Assembly: GCA_029574055.1 (NCBI GenBank)
Contig: JAKQBQ010000030.1
Location: forward strand, 1 to 12,444
Length of the DNA: 12,444 nt
Reading direction: 5' to 3'
Source of the DNA: Methanobacteriota archaeon
Lineage (GTDB): Archaea > Thermoplasmatota > Thermoplasmata > Methanomassiliicoccales > Methanomethylophilaceae
The position numbers and the translations under genes were made by a program. This document shows, one piece after another, positions 1 to 6,533 of this stretch (position 1 is its first letter; each line of letters begins with the position of its first letter). Under the pieces are notes generated by a model that ran no database searches, was not told the origin of the DNA, and was given only the letters and a program-made list of their open reading frames with translations.

Positions 1-778
1 TCTCCTCGTCGCCGTTCTCAAGGAATCCGTCTGCAGTGAGAAGAGCGCATTCACGTGCAAGCCTCTCTCTTTCCACTCCCGTATCCCTGAGCTTCGCTTC
101 CCTCTCTTCGAGGGTGTCGTGCTTATTGCCGTCAAGCGCGGAAAGTACGGACTGCCAGCATATCATACACTTCTCATGCCCCATGTCCGCCCCCATTTTG
201 TACCACCTTCCCGCTTCGAACAGATCCCTATCAATGCTCCTCAGGCCGTATTCGAAACCGAGGCCGATGTGGTAGAACAGCTCCCCATTCCCCACAAGGC
301 CGGTCTTTGTGTACCAATTCTCCCGCTCCGAAAGATCCCTGGGTATGCCGATGCCTTTGCCGTACATGTACCCGGTCATGAATTGCGCCATGAGATCTCC
401 CTGATTCGCTGCGGAATGTATCCACCTGAATGCGTACTTCTCGTTCCTTTCCAGATGTATCCCGGCAAGGTAAGCCGATCCGAGTTCGAATTTCGCCTCC
501 GGAGATCCGGATTCTGCTGCCGCTTTCAAGTAGCGGATGAACAGCTTATCATCTTTCTCGGCGAGCGTCCCATCCCGGTATATCTTGGCCAGTTCCCACT
601 TTGCCCTCAGGCAGCCCGCTTCTGATGACTTTATGTACCACTTCACCGCCAGCTCCGCATCGGGATCGATGTTCTTGCCGTGATGGTACATGTATGCAAG
701 CCCCAATCTGGCATATGGGTTCCCGGCATCCGCATCCCGGAATATCATCGTATTCTCGGAAGCGTACCGTTCGGCCAT
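1..778 (-). CDS. Sel1-repeat protein, 3' end beyond the window
   Basis: Reading the minus strand from the ATG at 778, the frame is open for 259 codons to the window edge, so the C-terminus is missing. Five Sel1-like repeats of about 36 residues follow one another from about residue 20 to 200. They show the alternation of A-x-x-x-L-G-x-x-Y and W-Y/W-I-x-x-A-A-x-x-G typical of these paired-helix solenoids. After that comes a charged, probably helical stretch rich in Glu and Arg. There is no signal peptide or membrane segment, so it is probably cytoplasmic. Sel1 repeats normally act as protein-binding scaffolds, and the partner here is unknown. The start is one base after the TAA of the upstream Sel1 gene, with GAGAGG about 10 bases before the ATG. 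This suggests an operon with translational coupling. It is probably a diverged paralogue of that neighbour. Confidence 0.88.
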   Translation of the reverse strand, partial: MAERYASENTMIFRDADAGNPYARLGLAYMYHHGKNIDPDAELAVKWYIKSSEAGCLRAKWELAKIYRDGTLAEKDDKLFIRYLKAAAESGSPEAKFELGSAYLAGIHLERNEKYAFRWIHSAANQGDLMAQFMTGYMYGKGIGIPRDLSERENWYTKTGLVGNGELFYHIGLGFEYGLRSIDRDLFEAGRWYKMGADMGHEKCMICWQSVLSALDGNKHDTLEEREAKLRDTGVERERLARECALLTADGFLENGDEE

Positions 779-779
779 C

Positions 780-2246
780 TTAATGCATCCTCTCGGCTTT
801 TATTCGATCGAGCAGCATCTTAGCATCGGGATCCCCTTGTTTGGCTGCCATCGACAGGTATCTTTTTGCCCGCGGTATGTTCCTCTTCACGTACTTGCCG
901 TCCATGTAGAGCTTTCCGAGATAATATTGCCCTTCGAAGTATCCTGAATCTGCGGATTCATTAAGGAGTCGGAGCCCCTCCGCAATATCCTGCTCCACTC
1001 CTGCGCCCGTTATGTACAGCATGCCGAGGAAAGCTTTTGCCCCGGGGTGCCCCTGTTCGGCAGCCTGTCCGAACCAGACAGCGGCTTCTTTTTCGTTCTT
1101 ATCCACGCCCTTTCCTTCATAATAAAAGCAGCCGAGACAATATTGGGAGTTGACCTCTCCCATCTCCGCTGCGTCGGTGAAGTACTTGGCGGCCATCTTA
1201 TCGTCCGGTTTGTAGTAGCTTCCCTTCCAATGCATGCAGGCAAGCGCATATTGGGCATAGCCGTTGCAGGACGCGGCAGCTTTCTCGAACCATTTGGCGG
1301 CCGTCTTGAGATCCTGCTCCAGCACCTCGCCCTCGTATCTCATGTTAGCGTAATCCACCATCGCCTGCTGGAACCCCGATTCGCAGGACGCTTCCAGAAG
1401 GCTCACGGCCTTGGCCTCGTCCCTTCTGACATTCTTTCCGTAAGCGTACATCATGCCCAGCTGGTACTGCGCTTCGCCGTGTCCGAGCGCCGCGGCTTTC
1501 TCGAGATAAGCGGCGGTCTTCATAGGGTCGTAAGAACGCGTCTTGGGGATGGAATGCAAAGCCGCCAGACAATATTGGGCATCCGCGCTGCCCGCATCGG
1601 CGGCAAGCTGATACCAATTCAGGGCCTGCTTCATGTCAGCCTTCGTATAGCAGAGGCCGGCCTCGTACATCTCCCCTATGTGGTACATCGCATCCGCGCT
1701 GCCGTTATCGGCCGCTTTCTTCAGCCAAAATAATGCTTTGTCCTTATCCTTCCCCACGCCCTTCCCCATCAGGTACATGAAGCCCACGGTGTTCTGGGCG
1801 TGGACATCGTCTTCCTCGGCGCATACTGTGTACCATTCTGCCGCTGTCCTATGGTCCTTTTTCACCGGGGCCCCGCCTTCTGAATATATTTCAAAAAGCT
1901 CCTTGCAGGCATCGGTGTTACGTTCCTCTCCTCTGAGTTTGAGCGATATGAGGTGTTCCGTCTTGTCCGCACCGCCGTTGACATCTATCTCTCTCTTCAG
2001 CAAAGCGGCCTTTTCATAACCCTCGCCCGCCGACAAAGAAAGAAGCTCCATCGCCGCGGCACGATCTTTGATCACGGAAGTTCCGGTGAAAAGGAAAAGA
2101 GAGTACAGGTACTGAGCCTCGCCGATCCCCTTTGAGGACAATCCTTCCAGTATCTCGGCGGCTTTTTTCGGGTCGTATCCCGAAGACGCGCAGTTCATGT
2201 ATGAACGCGCTTCCGAACAAACGCCTTCATACCTCTCGGATGGCAT
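780..2246 (-). CDS. Sel1-repeat (TPR-like) solenoid protein, about 11-12 repeats
   Basis: A 488-residue protein built almost wholly of Sel1 repeats. Eleven or twelve units can be read from about residue 40 to the end, the clearest between about 146 and 470, with steps of about 36 residues. Each has a pattern such as A-Q-Y-x-L-G-x-M-Y, a G-x-G-V loop, then A-x-x-W-x-x-x-A-A-x-x-G. The second unit (about 78-110) is degenerate. No signal peptide, membrane segment or catalytic motif is visible. By family it is a cytoplasmic alpha-solenoid scaffold for protein-protein contacts, and its client is unknown. The ATG at 2246 is preceded by GGAG with a 5-base spacer, a good ribosome site that lies inside a 16-base palindrome. 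It is the first gene of a two-gene minus-strand unit with the next Sel1 gene. It is divergent from the secreted propeller gene. Confidence 0.93.
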   Translation of the reverse strand: MPSERYEGVCSEARSYMNCASSGYDPKKAAEILEGLSSKGIGEAQYLYSLFLFTGTSVIKDRAAAMELLSLSAGEGYEKAALLKREIDVNGGADKTEHLISLKLRGEERNTDACKELFEIYSEGGAPVKKDHRTAAEWYTVCAEEDDVHAQNTVGFMYLMGKGVGKDKDKALFWLKKAADNGSADAMYHIGEMYEAGLCYTKADMKQALNWYQLAADAGSADAQYCLAALHSIPKTRSYDPMKTAAYLEKAAALGHGEAQYQLGMMYAYGKNVRRDEAKAVSLLEASCESGFQQAMVDYANMRYEGEVLEQDLKTAAKWFEKAAASCNGYAQYALACMHWKGSYYKPDDKMAAKYFTDAAEMGEVNSQYCLGCFYYEGKGVDKNEKEAAVWFGQAAEQGHPGAKAFLGMLYITGAGVEQDIAEGLRLLNESADSGYFEGQYYLGKLYMDGKYVKRNIPRAKRYLSMAAKQGDPDAKMLLDRIKAERMH

Positions 2247-2249
2247 AGT

Positions 2250-2265
2250 TTCTCCATATGGAGAA
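2250..2265 (-). promoter_or_regulatory. 16-bp perfect palindrome covering the Shine-Dalgarno of the Sel1 gene
   Basis: TTCTCCATATGGAGAA is its own reverse complement. In the minus-strand transcript it can fold as a 6-bp stem with an AUAU loop. The 3' arm holds the GGAG that lies 5 bases before the ATG at 2246, so folding would hide the ribosome site. It could equally be a DNA site for a dimeric regulator. By chance a perfect 16-bp palindrome is expected about 0.2 times in a window this size, so position rather than rarity makes it notable. Confidence 0.5.
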
Positions 2266-2316
2266 CGTATTTATCACTTTAGCTGACATACTCTGAAGAA
2301 GCACCAAAAACCGTCC

Positions 2317-2324
2317 GTTATAAA
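2317..2324 (-). promoter_or_regulatory. Candidate TATA box for the minus-strand Sel1 operon
   Basis: The minus strand reads TTTATAAC, preceded by a purine-containing ACGG that could act as a BRE. About 25 bases downstream would put transcription start near 2295 and give a leader of about 50 bases that carries the GGAG ribosome site. This is the best TATA-like element between the divergent genes on this strand, judged by eye only. Confidence 0.4.
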
Positions 2325-2344
2325 CCGTATTCGAACATAGACAT

Positions 2345-2355
2345 CTATATTATAT
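2345..2355 (+). promoter_or_regulatory. Candidate TATA box for the propeller gene
   Basis: The AT-rich CTATATTATAT lies 93-103 bases before the preferred ATG at 2448 and about 30 bases before an upstream in-frame ATG at 2382. Transcription would start near 2377-2382. This gives a leader of about 70 bases for the preferred start, or a nearly leaderless message if translation begins at 2382. Confidence 0.4.
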
Positions 2356-2447
2356 CCCTTTAATTCGTTATTTGTCCGGTCATGCGAGGGCTTACTTTCG
2401 GACTCGGAAACGTTCGGACGGAACAGAATAGAGAGAAACGGCTGCAT

Positions 2448-3938
2448 ATGAACAAAGGATATGTGTCAGCCATGCTTGTGCTGGCAGCAGCGCTGGTGAT
2501 CCTTCCGGCGGCAGTGGTCTCCGCGGCCGGGGACGACATACTGTACAGGGGGGATTTCGGCGGAGAGGACGCAGACCACTTCTGTTCGACGGTCGCGATA
2601 TCCGACGGGTTCGTTGCAGCCGGTTATTCATATTCTGGTTCTTTCGGCAGCGGCGACTGGACGGACGTTCAGGGAATGGGGTATACCGATGCGATCATAG
2701 TGAGATACGATGATGCCGGCAGCATAGTGTGGAAAGAAAGCTTCGGCGGATCCGGCAATGATATATTCTATTCTGTCACAGAGGTGTCCGACGGGTTCGT
2801 GGCCGTGGGGCAGTCGGCACAGACCTCGTTCCGCACCGGCGACTGGACGGACATAAGAGGGAAGGGCGGGATAGACGCGATCGCCGTGAAGTATGATCAC
2901 GAAGGCAACGTGGTATGGAAGATGAATATAGGAGGGCCGGGGTCGGACTCATATCGTTCTGTTGCCGCGGTGCCGGGCGGGTTCGTGGCGGTAGGCTTCT
3001 CTCATATATCATCTCTTAACGGCGGCGACTGGACAGGTTTCACTGCCAAAGGAACATACTGCGCGACCATCGTGAAATACAACAACGACGGCGAGGTCCA
3101 ATGGAAAAAGAACTTCGGCGGTGACGGCGTGGATTATTTCACCTCAGTGGTATCGACAACGGACGGGGTCGTCGCCGTAGGGTATGCTCAGGCATTGTCT
3201 TTCGGCACCGGAGATTGGGAAGGAGAGGACACGGATGAAGGCGGTTCCTACGCCGTAGCGGTCAGGTACGACGATGCCGGCGGCATAGTCTGGAAAAGCA
3301 AACTCGGCGGGAACGAGAGCGATTATTACTATTCGGTAACAGCCGTGGAGGACGGGTTCGCCGCAGTGGGGTATTCCACCGCTCTTGGTGAAGGCGACTG
3401 GAGCGATGGGGATGCAAGAGGCGGCACCGATGCCTTCATCACACGGTTCGACAGTGCCGGCGAGGTCTTGTGGAACTCGTATCTGGGAGGGAGCGGGAAT
3501 GATTTCTTCAGAGGAGTGGCGGCGCTGGAAGATGGGATAATAGCGGTCGGGTATTCCGCATTTTCATCATTCGGGAGCGGGGATTGGGAAGGGTTCGAGG
3601 GGAAAGGCTTTTTGGACGCCACTGTGGTGAAATACAGCCATTCCGGCGAGGTCGTGTGGAAAACGAATTTCGGAGGGACCGGCGCCGATTACTTCCGATC
3701 CGTATCTGCGGGACAGGATTGGTTCGTTGCAGTAGGATATTCGAACATAAGCGTGTTCGGGGACGGCGACTGGACGGATATCGATGGAAAAGGAGGCCTT
3801 GACGCGACCATGGTGAAGTTCTCCGGGGATGCCGGCAGCGAAGGCGGCCTGGACATACCTCCGTACATGGTAGCGGTGGTCTTCCTTATCGTGTTGTGCG
3901 CCGCAGTGATCGTATCCATAAGAAAGAGAAGCAAATAA
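2448..3938 (+). CDS. Secreted, membrane-anchored seven-bladed beta-propeller protein
   Basis: From ATG 2448 this gives 496 residues. Residues 1-26 look like a signal peptide: a basic start, a hydrophobic core, and V-S-A before the likely cut. Seven repeats of 60-63 residues begin near 41, 104, 166, 228, 291, 351 and 413. Each contains D-x-F/Y-x-S-V, D-G-F-V-A-V-G-Y, G-D-W-T/E and V-K-Y-x-x-x-G-x-V-W-K-x-x-F-G-G. The first strand (about 31-39) matches the last strand of the other units, and the seventh unit lacks that strand, which is what ring closure of a propeller requires. A hydrophobic segment at about 471-491 followed by R-K-R-S-K anchors the C-terminus, leaving the propeller outside the cell. 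Function is unknown; adhesion or ligand binding is plausible. An in-frame ATG at 2382 would add 22 residues ahead of the signal peptide. Confidence 0.88.
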   Translation: MNKGYVSAMLVLAAALVILPAAVVSAAGDDILYRGDFGGEDADHFCSTVAISDGFVAAGYSYSGSFGSGDWTDVQGMGYTDAIIVRYDDAGSIVWKESFGGSGNDIFYSVTEVSDGFVAVGQSAQTSFRTGDWTDIRGKGGIDAIAVKYDHEGNVVWKMNIGGPGSDSYRSVAAVPGGFVAVGFSHISSLNGGDWTGFTAKGTYCATIVKYNNDGEVQWKKNFGGDGVDYFTSVVSTTDGVVAVGYAQALSFGTGDWEGEDTDEGGSYAVAVRYDDAGGIVWKSKLGGNESDYYYSVTAVEDGFAAVGYSTALGEGDWSDGDARGGTDAFITRFDSAGEVLWNSYLGGSGNDFFRGVAALEDGIIAVGYSAFSSFGSGDWEGFEGKGFLDATVVKYSHSGEVVWKTNFGGTGADYFRSVSAGQDWFVAVGYSNISVFGDGDWTDIDGKGGLDATMVKFSGDAGSEGGLDIPPYMVAVVFLIVLCAAVIVSIRKRSK

Positions 3939-4050
3939 GACCCATGTCCGGAAACGAACGGAGAGGATGTTAAGATCGGTAAAAAGGCAAAAGCCTGCCG
4001 GCCTATATCCAACAGATGCCGTTCAAACCAAGCGGCATGGTCATAAGGAT

Positions 4051-4056
4051 TATAAT
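4051..4056 (+). promoter_or_regulatory. TATA box of the third Sel1 gene, leaderless promoter
   Basis: TATAAT, set in an AT-rich GGATTATAATC, has its centre about 25 bases before the ATG at 4078. That is the usual archaeal TATA-to-transcription-start distance, so the message probably begins at or next to the start codon. No Shine-Dalgarno sequence precedes 4078, which agrees with a leaderless transcript. Confidence 0.6.
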
Positions 4057-4077
4057 CGTCCTAAATTATTGTCCTTT

Positions 4078-4767
4078 ATGCACGAGGACTCCGGCATCCC
4101 CTTCGAGAGTCAGATGGAGCCTTTGGAATGGGCAAAGTTCATAGTCAGGACCAAATCTGAGAAGAACTACGGATCCGCTTTTTCCATACTCTCAGCTTCA
4201 GCGAACAGAGGGTCTTCCGATGCAGAGTTCTATCTCGGCCTTTTGTATTCGAGGGGGCAGGGCGTCCGCAAGGACCTGTCGGCGGCAAGGTTCTGGTTCG
4301 AAAGGGCTTCCGAAGGCGGGAATCTGGGTGCGATGTACTTTTTGGGTAAGATGTACAGCAAGGGCTACGGAGCCGAAAAGGATCCCCAAAAGGCCGCGTC
4401 CTTTCTGACAACTCCGGCCGAAATGGGCGACCCGCGGGCGCAGTATGAGCTTGGATTGATCTATTTTGACGGGGAGGGGGGAATGAAAGACCTGCCTTCA
4501 GCGGTCAAATGGTTCACCTCTTCTGCGGAATCCGGGCACTCGGAGGCACAGTTCATACTGGGGCAGCTGTACAAGACCGGATACGGTGTGGAGCAGAGCA
4601 CGGAGAAAGCGCTCGATTGGCTGACCTCCGCCGCAATGAACAAGCACAGAGGGGCCCAGATACTCCTGGGCAATATGTATGACACGGGGGACGGCGTCCC
4701 GATGGATAAGGAAGAGGCCGACCGCTGGTACAGCATGAAGGACGACGAGGTTATTTCAGCCCTCTGA
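4078..4767 (+). CDS. Sel1-repeat protein, five repeats
   Basis: From ATG 4078 the product is 229 residues. A short non-repeat N-terminus (1-46, partly helical) is followed by five regular 36-residue Sel1 units starting near 47, 83, 119, 155 and 191. These show Y-L-G-x-x-Y, G-x-G-V/A-x-K-D and A-x-x-W/F-x-x-x-A-S/A-x-x-G patterns. The third has T-P-A-E where K-A-A-E is usual, so a proline sits in the second helix. The protein has no signal peptide and is probably a cytoplasmic scaffold. The frame is open upstream to an ATG at 3967, but those 37 extra residues are basic and unlike the repeats, and the TATA box at 4051 would lie inside them. The later start is therefore preferred. Its 3' end overlaps the convergent fhs gene by 17 bases. 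It is related to the two minus-strand Sel1 genes, though separated from them by the propeller gene. Confidence 0.88.
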   Translation: MHEDSGIPFESQMEPLEWAKFIVRTKSEKNYGSAFSILSASANRGSSDAEFYLGLLYSRGQGVRKDLSAARFWFERASEGGNLGAMYFLGKMYSKGYGAEKDPQKAASFLTTPAEMGDPRAQYELGLIYFDGEGGMKDLPSAVKWFTSSAESGHSEAQFILGQLYKTGYGVEQSTEKALDWLTSAAMNKHRGAQILLGNMYDTGDGVPMDKEEADRWYSMKDDEVISAL

Positions 4768-6427
4768 CCTTCCCGTCGTCGGTAAGGTCCATCCTTATGG
4801 CGGCAGGCGATTTCGACAGCCCGGGCATAAGGGTCATCGTGCCGCATATCGGTACTACGAATCCTGCACCGGCGGACAGCGCAACCTCCCTTACGTTAAG
4901 CTTCCATCCTTTCGGCGCCCCCTTCAGTTCGGCGACGTCCGACAGCGAATATTGGGTCTTTGCCACGCATATAGGGAGTTTTCCGAAACCTTTTTCCTCA
5001 AGATCCTTCAGGGTCTTCTCCGCGGGGCCGTAGAACACGACCCCGTCCGCGCCGTAGATGTTCGTTGCTATGGCCTCGATCTTCTTCTTCAGCGGGAGGT
5101 CGTCCTCGTACAGGAGCATGAAATCCTTCTCCCCTTTCTCGATGACCTCCACGACCTTCCTGGCAAGCTCTTCTGCCCCTTTGCCCCCTTCCATGAAGGC
5201 ATCGGATTGGACGCACTCCGCGCCAAGCTCTTTGCAATGCTCGCGCAGCATCTGCATGTGGCTCGGGTCATCGGAGGAGAAGCGGTTGATCGACACGACC
5301 ACCGGTATCCCGTATCCTTTCACATTCTCTATGTGCTTGTCGAGGTTTGGCAACCCTTTCTTCAAAGCATCTATTGTCATGGTCTCAGGCTTATCGAGAT
5401 CGGCGCCTCCGTGCATCATCAGCGCTCTGACGGATGCTACTATCACAGCGCAGTCCGGGGATATCCCCGCCTGCCTGCACACAATGTCCAGGAACTTCTC
5501 TCCTCCGAGATCCGCCGCGAATCCCGCCTCCGTTACGGCATAGTCCCCTAACTTCATGGCGTATTTCGTTGCGATCACGCTGTTGTTGCCGTGCGCAATA
5601 TTTGCGAAGGGGAACCCATGCACGAACACAGGCTGGCCCTCCAATGTCTGGACCAGGTTCGGCTTCAGTGCGTCCTTCAGGAGGATCATCATGGCGCCGA
5701 CGCATCCGAGTTCCTTTACGGTCACCATCTCTCCGGTGTATGTGTATGCGACCACCATCCTCTCGATCCTTTCTCTAAGGTCCTTGTAATCGGTTGCAAG
5801 CGCGAGTATCGCGGAGATCTCCGATGCGGAAGTGATAAGGAAACCGCTCTCGTGCGTCACGCCGCCTGCTGTTCTCCCCCCTCCCAGCCCGACTACGACC
5901 TCCCTGAGCTCGCGGCAGTTCATGTCCATCGCTTTCTTCAGGGCTATTCTGGACGGGTCTATCCCGAGGGGGTTGTCCCTTACGAGGTTGTTCTCCAATA
6001 TCGCCGACAGCAGATTGTGTGCGGATGTGACCGCATGTATGTCTCCGGTGAAATGAAGGTCTATATCCCACATGGGGTACACCTGGGAGAACCCTCCTCC
6101 GGTGGCCCCTCCTTTGACGCCGAACGTCGGGCCCATAGAGGGCTCCCTGAGCGCGCCGACCACCTTCTTGCCGATGAAGCTGAGGCCTTGGACCAAGCCT
6201 ATGGTGGTGACGGTCTTCCCTTCTCCCGCAGACGTGGGGGTGACCGCTGTGACGACTATCAGCTTCCCGTTCTTGTTGGCGTCAAACCTTGACAGTACAT
6301 CCAAAGGCACCTTTGCTATGTACTTGCCGTATTGCTCTATGTCATCCGGCCCAAGCCCGATGGAGCCGGCGATATCGATGATGCTTTTGACGTTTGCTTC
6401 TTCTTCGATCTGAATGTCGTCTTTCAT
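4751..6427 (-). CDS. fhs: Formate-tetrahydrofolate ligase
   Basis: A 558-residue protein of normal family length (about 555-560). It catalyses ATP-dependent formation of 10-formyl-tetrahydrofolate from formate and tetrahydrofolate in the cytoplasm, supplying one-carbon units for purine synthesis and related reactions. Visible family signatures are the P-loop-like T-P-T-S-A-G-E-G-K-T at 63-72, the R-E-P-S-x-G-P-x-F-G-x-K-G-G-A-x-G-G-G block at 94-112, and D-I-D-L-H-F-T-G-D at 121-129. The frame is intact and ends in TAA. The ATG at 6427 has no ribosome site but lies about 30 bases from a TTTAAA-type TATA box, so the leader is very short or absent. It is divergent from a HAD phosphatase, with a large inverted repeat between them. 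It is convergent with the Sel1 gene at 4078-4767. Confidence 0.97.
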   Translation of the reverse strand: MKDDIQIEEEANVKSIIDIAGSIGLGPDDIEQYGKYIAKVPLDVLSRFDANKNGKLIVVTAVTPTSAGEGKTVTTIGLVQGLSFIGKKVVGALREPSMGPTFGVKGGATGGGFSQVYPMWDIDLHFTGDIHAVTSAHNLLSAILENNLVRDNPLGIDPSRIALKKAMDMNCRELREVVVGLGGGRTAGGVTHESGFLITSASEISAILALATDYKDLRERIERMVVAYTYTGEMVTVKELGCVGAMMILLKDALKPNLVQTLEGQPVFVHGFPFANIAHGNNSVIATKYAMKLGDYAVTEAGFAADLGGEKFLDIVCRQAGISPDCAVIVASVRALMMHGGADLDKPETMTIDALKKGLPNLDKHIENVKGYGIPVVVSINRFSSDDPSHMQMLREHCKELGAECVQSDAFMEGGKGAEELARKVVEVIEKGEKDFMLLYEDDLPLKKKIEAIATNIYGADGVVFYGPAEKTLKDLEEKGFGKLPICVAKTQYSLSDVAELKGAPKGWKLNVREVALSAGAGFVVPICGTMTLMPGLSKSPAAIRMDLTDDGKVRGLK

Positions 6428-6452
6428 TAATTCACTTGAATCCCGATTATCC

Positions 6453-6461
6453 TTTTAAATA
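6453..6461 (-). promoter_or_regulatory. TATA box of fhs
   Basis: The minus strand reads TATTTAAAA, centred about 30 bases upstream of the fhs ATG. Transcription would start near 6431 and leave only a few bases of leader, consistent with the missing ribosome site. TTTAAA is self-complementary, so this box could also serve the plus strand. Confidence 0.5.
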
Positions 6462-6478
6462 GATAAAAGTGACAGCTG

Positions 6479-6502
6479 TTTTTTGGACATTTATCCAAAA
6501 AA
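6479..6502 (+). promoter_or_regulatory. 24-bp inverted repeat between divergent fhs and HAD genes, candidate shared operator
   Basis: TTTTTTGGA and TCCAAAAAA form perfect 9-base arms around a 6-base spacer, CATTTA. The element sits about 18 bases upstream of the fhs TATA box and about 32 bases before the HAD start. A dimeric regulator bound there could control both genes. With T-runs at one end on either strand it also superficially resembles a bidirectional terminator, but it is upstream of both genes, so an operator is more likely. Confidence 0.5.
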
Positions 6503-6503
6503 T

Positions 6504-6510
6504 CAATTAA
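6504..6510 (+). promoter_or_regulatory. Weak TATA-like element for the HAD gene
   Basis: AATTAAC is centred about 27 bases before the ATG at 6534, the distance expected for a leaderless archaeal promoter. The sequence is a poor match to TATA. The alternative is the palindromic TTTAAA at 6453-6461 working in this direction, which would give a leader of about 50 bases. Confidence 0.25.
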
Positions 6511-6533
6511 CTGATACATCATCGGCGGGCAGG

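Noticed and set aside
1047..1733. A 228-codon frame antisense to the Sel1 gene
   Set aside because: The repetitive sense gene produces repetitive antisense frames. It has no domain and the sense Sel1 repeats are clear.
2382..2447. Upstream in-frame ATG of the propeller gene
   Set aside because: It would put 22 charged residues before a good signal peptide. It is kept only as an alternative because its distance from the TATA box would allow a nearly leaderless start.
3990..4006. Small GC hairpin (AGGC-AAAA-GCCT) after the propeller gene as a terminator
   Set aside because: The stem is only 4 bp and no T-run follows on the plus strand, so it does not resemble an archaeal or intrinsic terminator.
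4016..4038. Inverted repeat ATGCCG-N11-CGGCAT upstream of the Sel1 promoter
   Set aside because: Six-base arms with an 11-base spacer are common by chance. Nothing else supports an operator.
5591..6292. Long open frames of 199 and 233 codons on the plus strand antisense to fhs
   Set aside because: They are shadows of fhs codon usage. The fhs frame has full-length family motifs, while these products have no recognisable domain or plausible start signals.
6483..6533. TTG start extending the HAD protein by 17 residues
   Set aside because: This stretch overlaps the inverted repeat and precedes a normal HAD N-terminus. ATG at 6534 or 6537 fits the family better.
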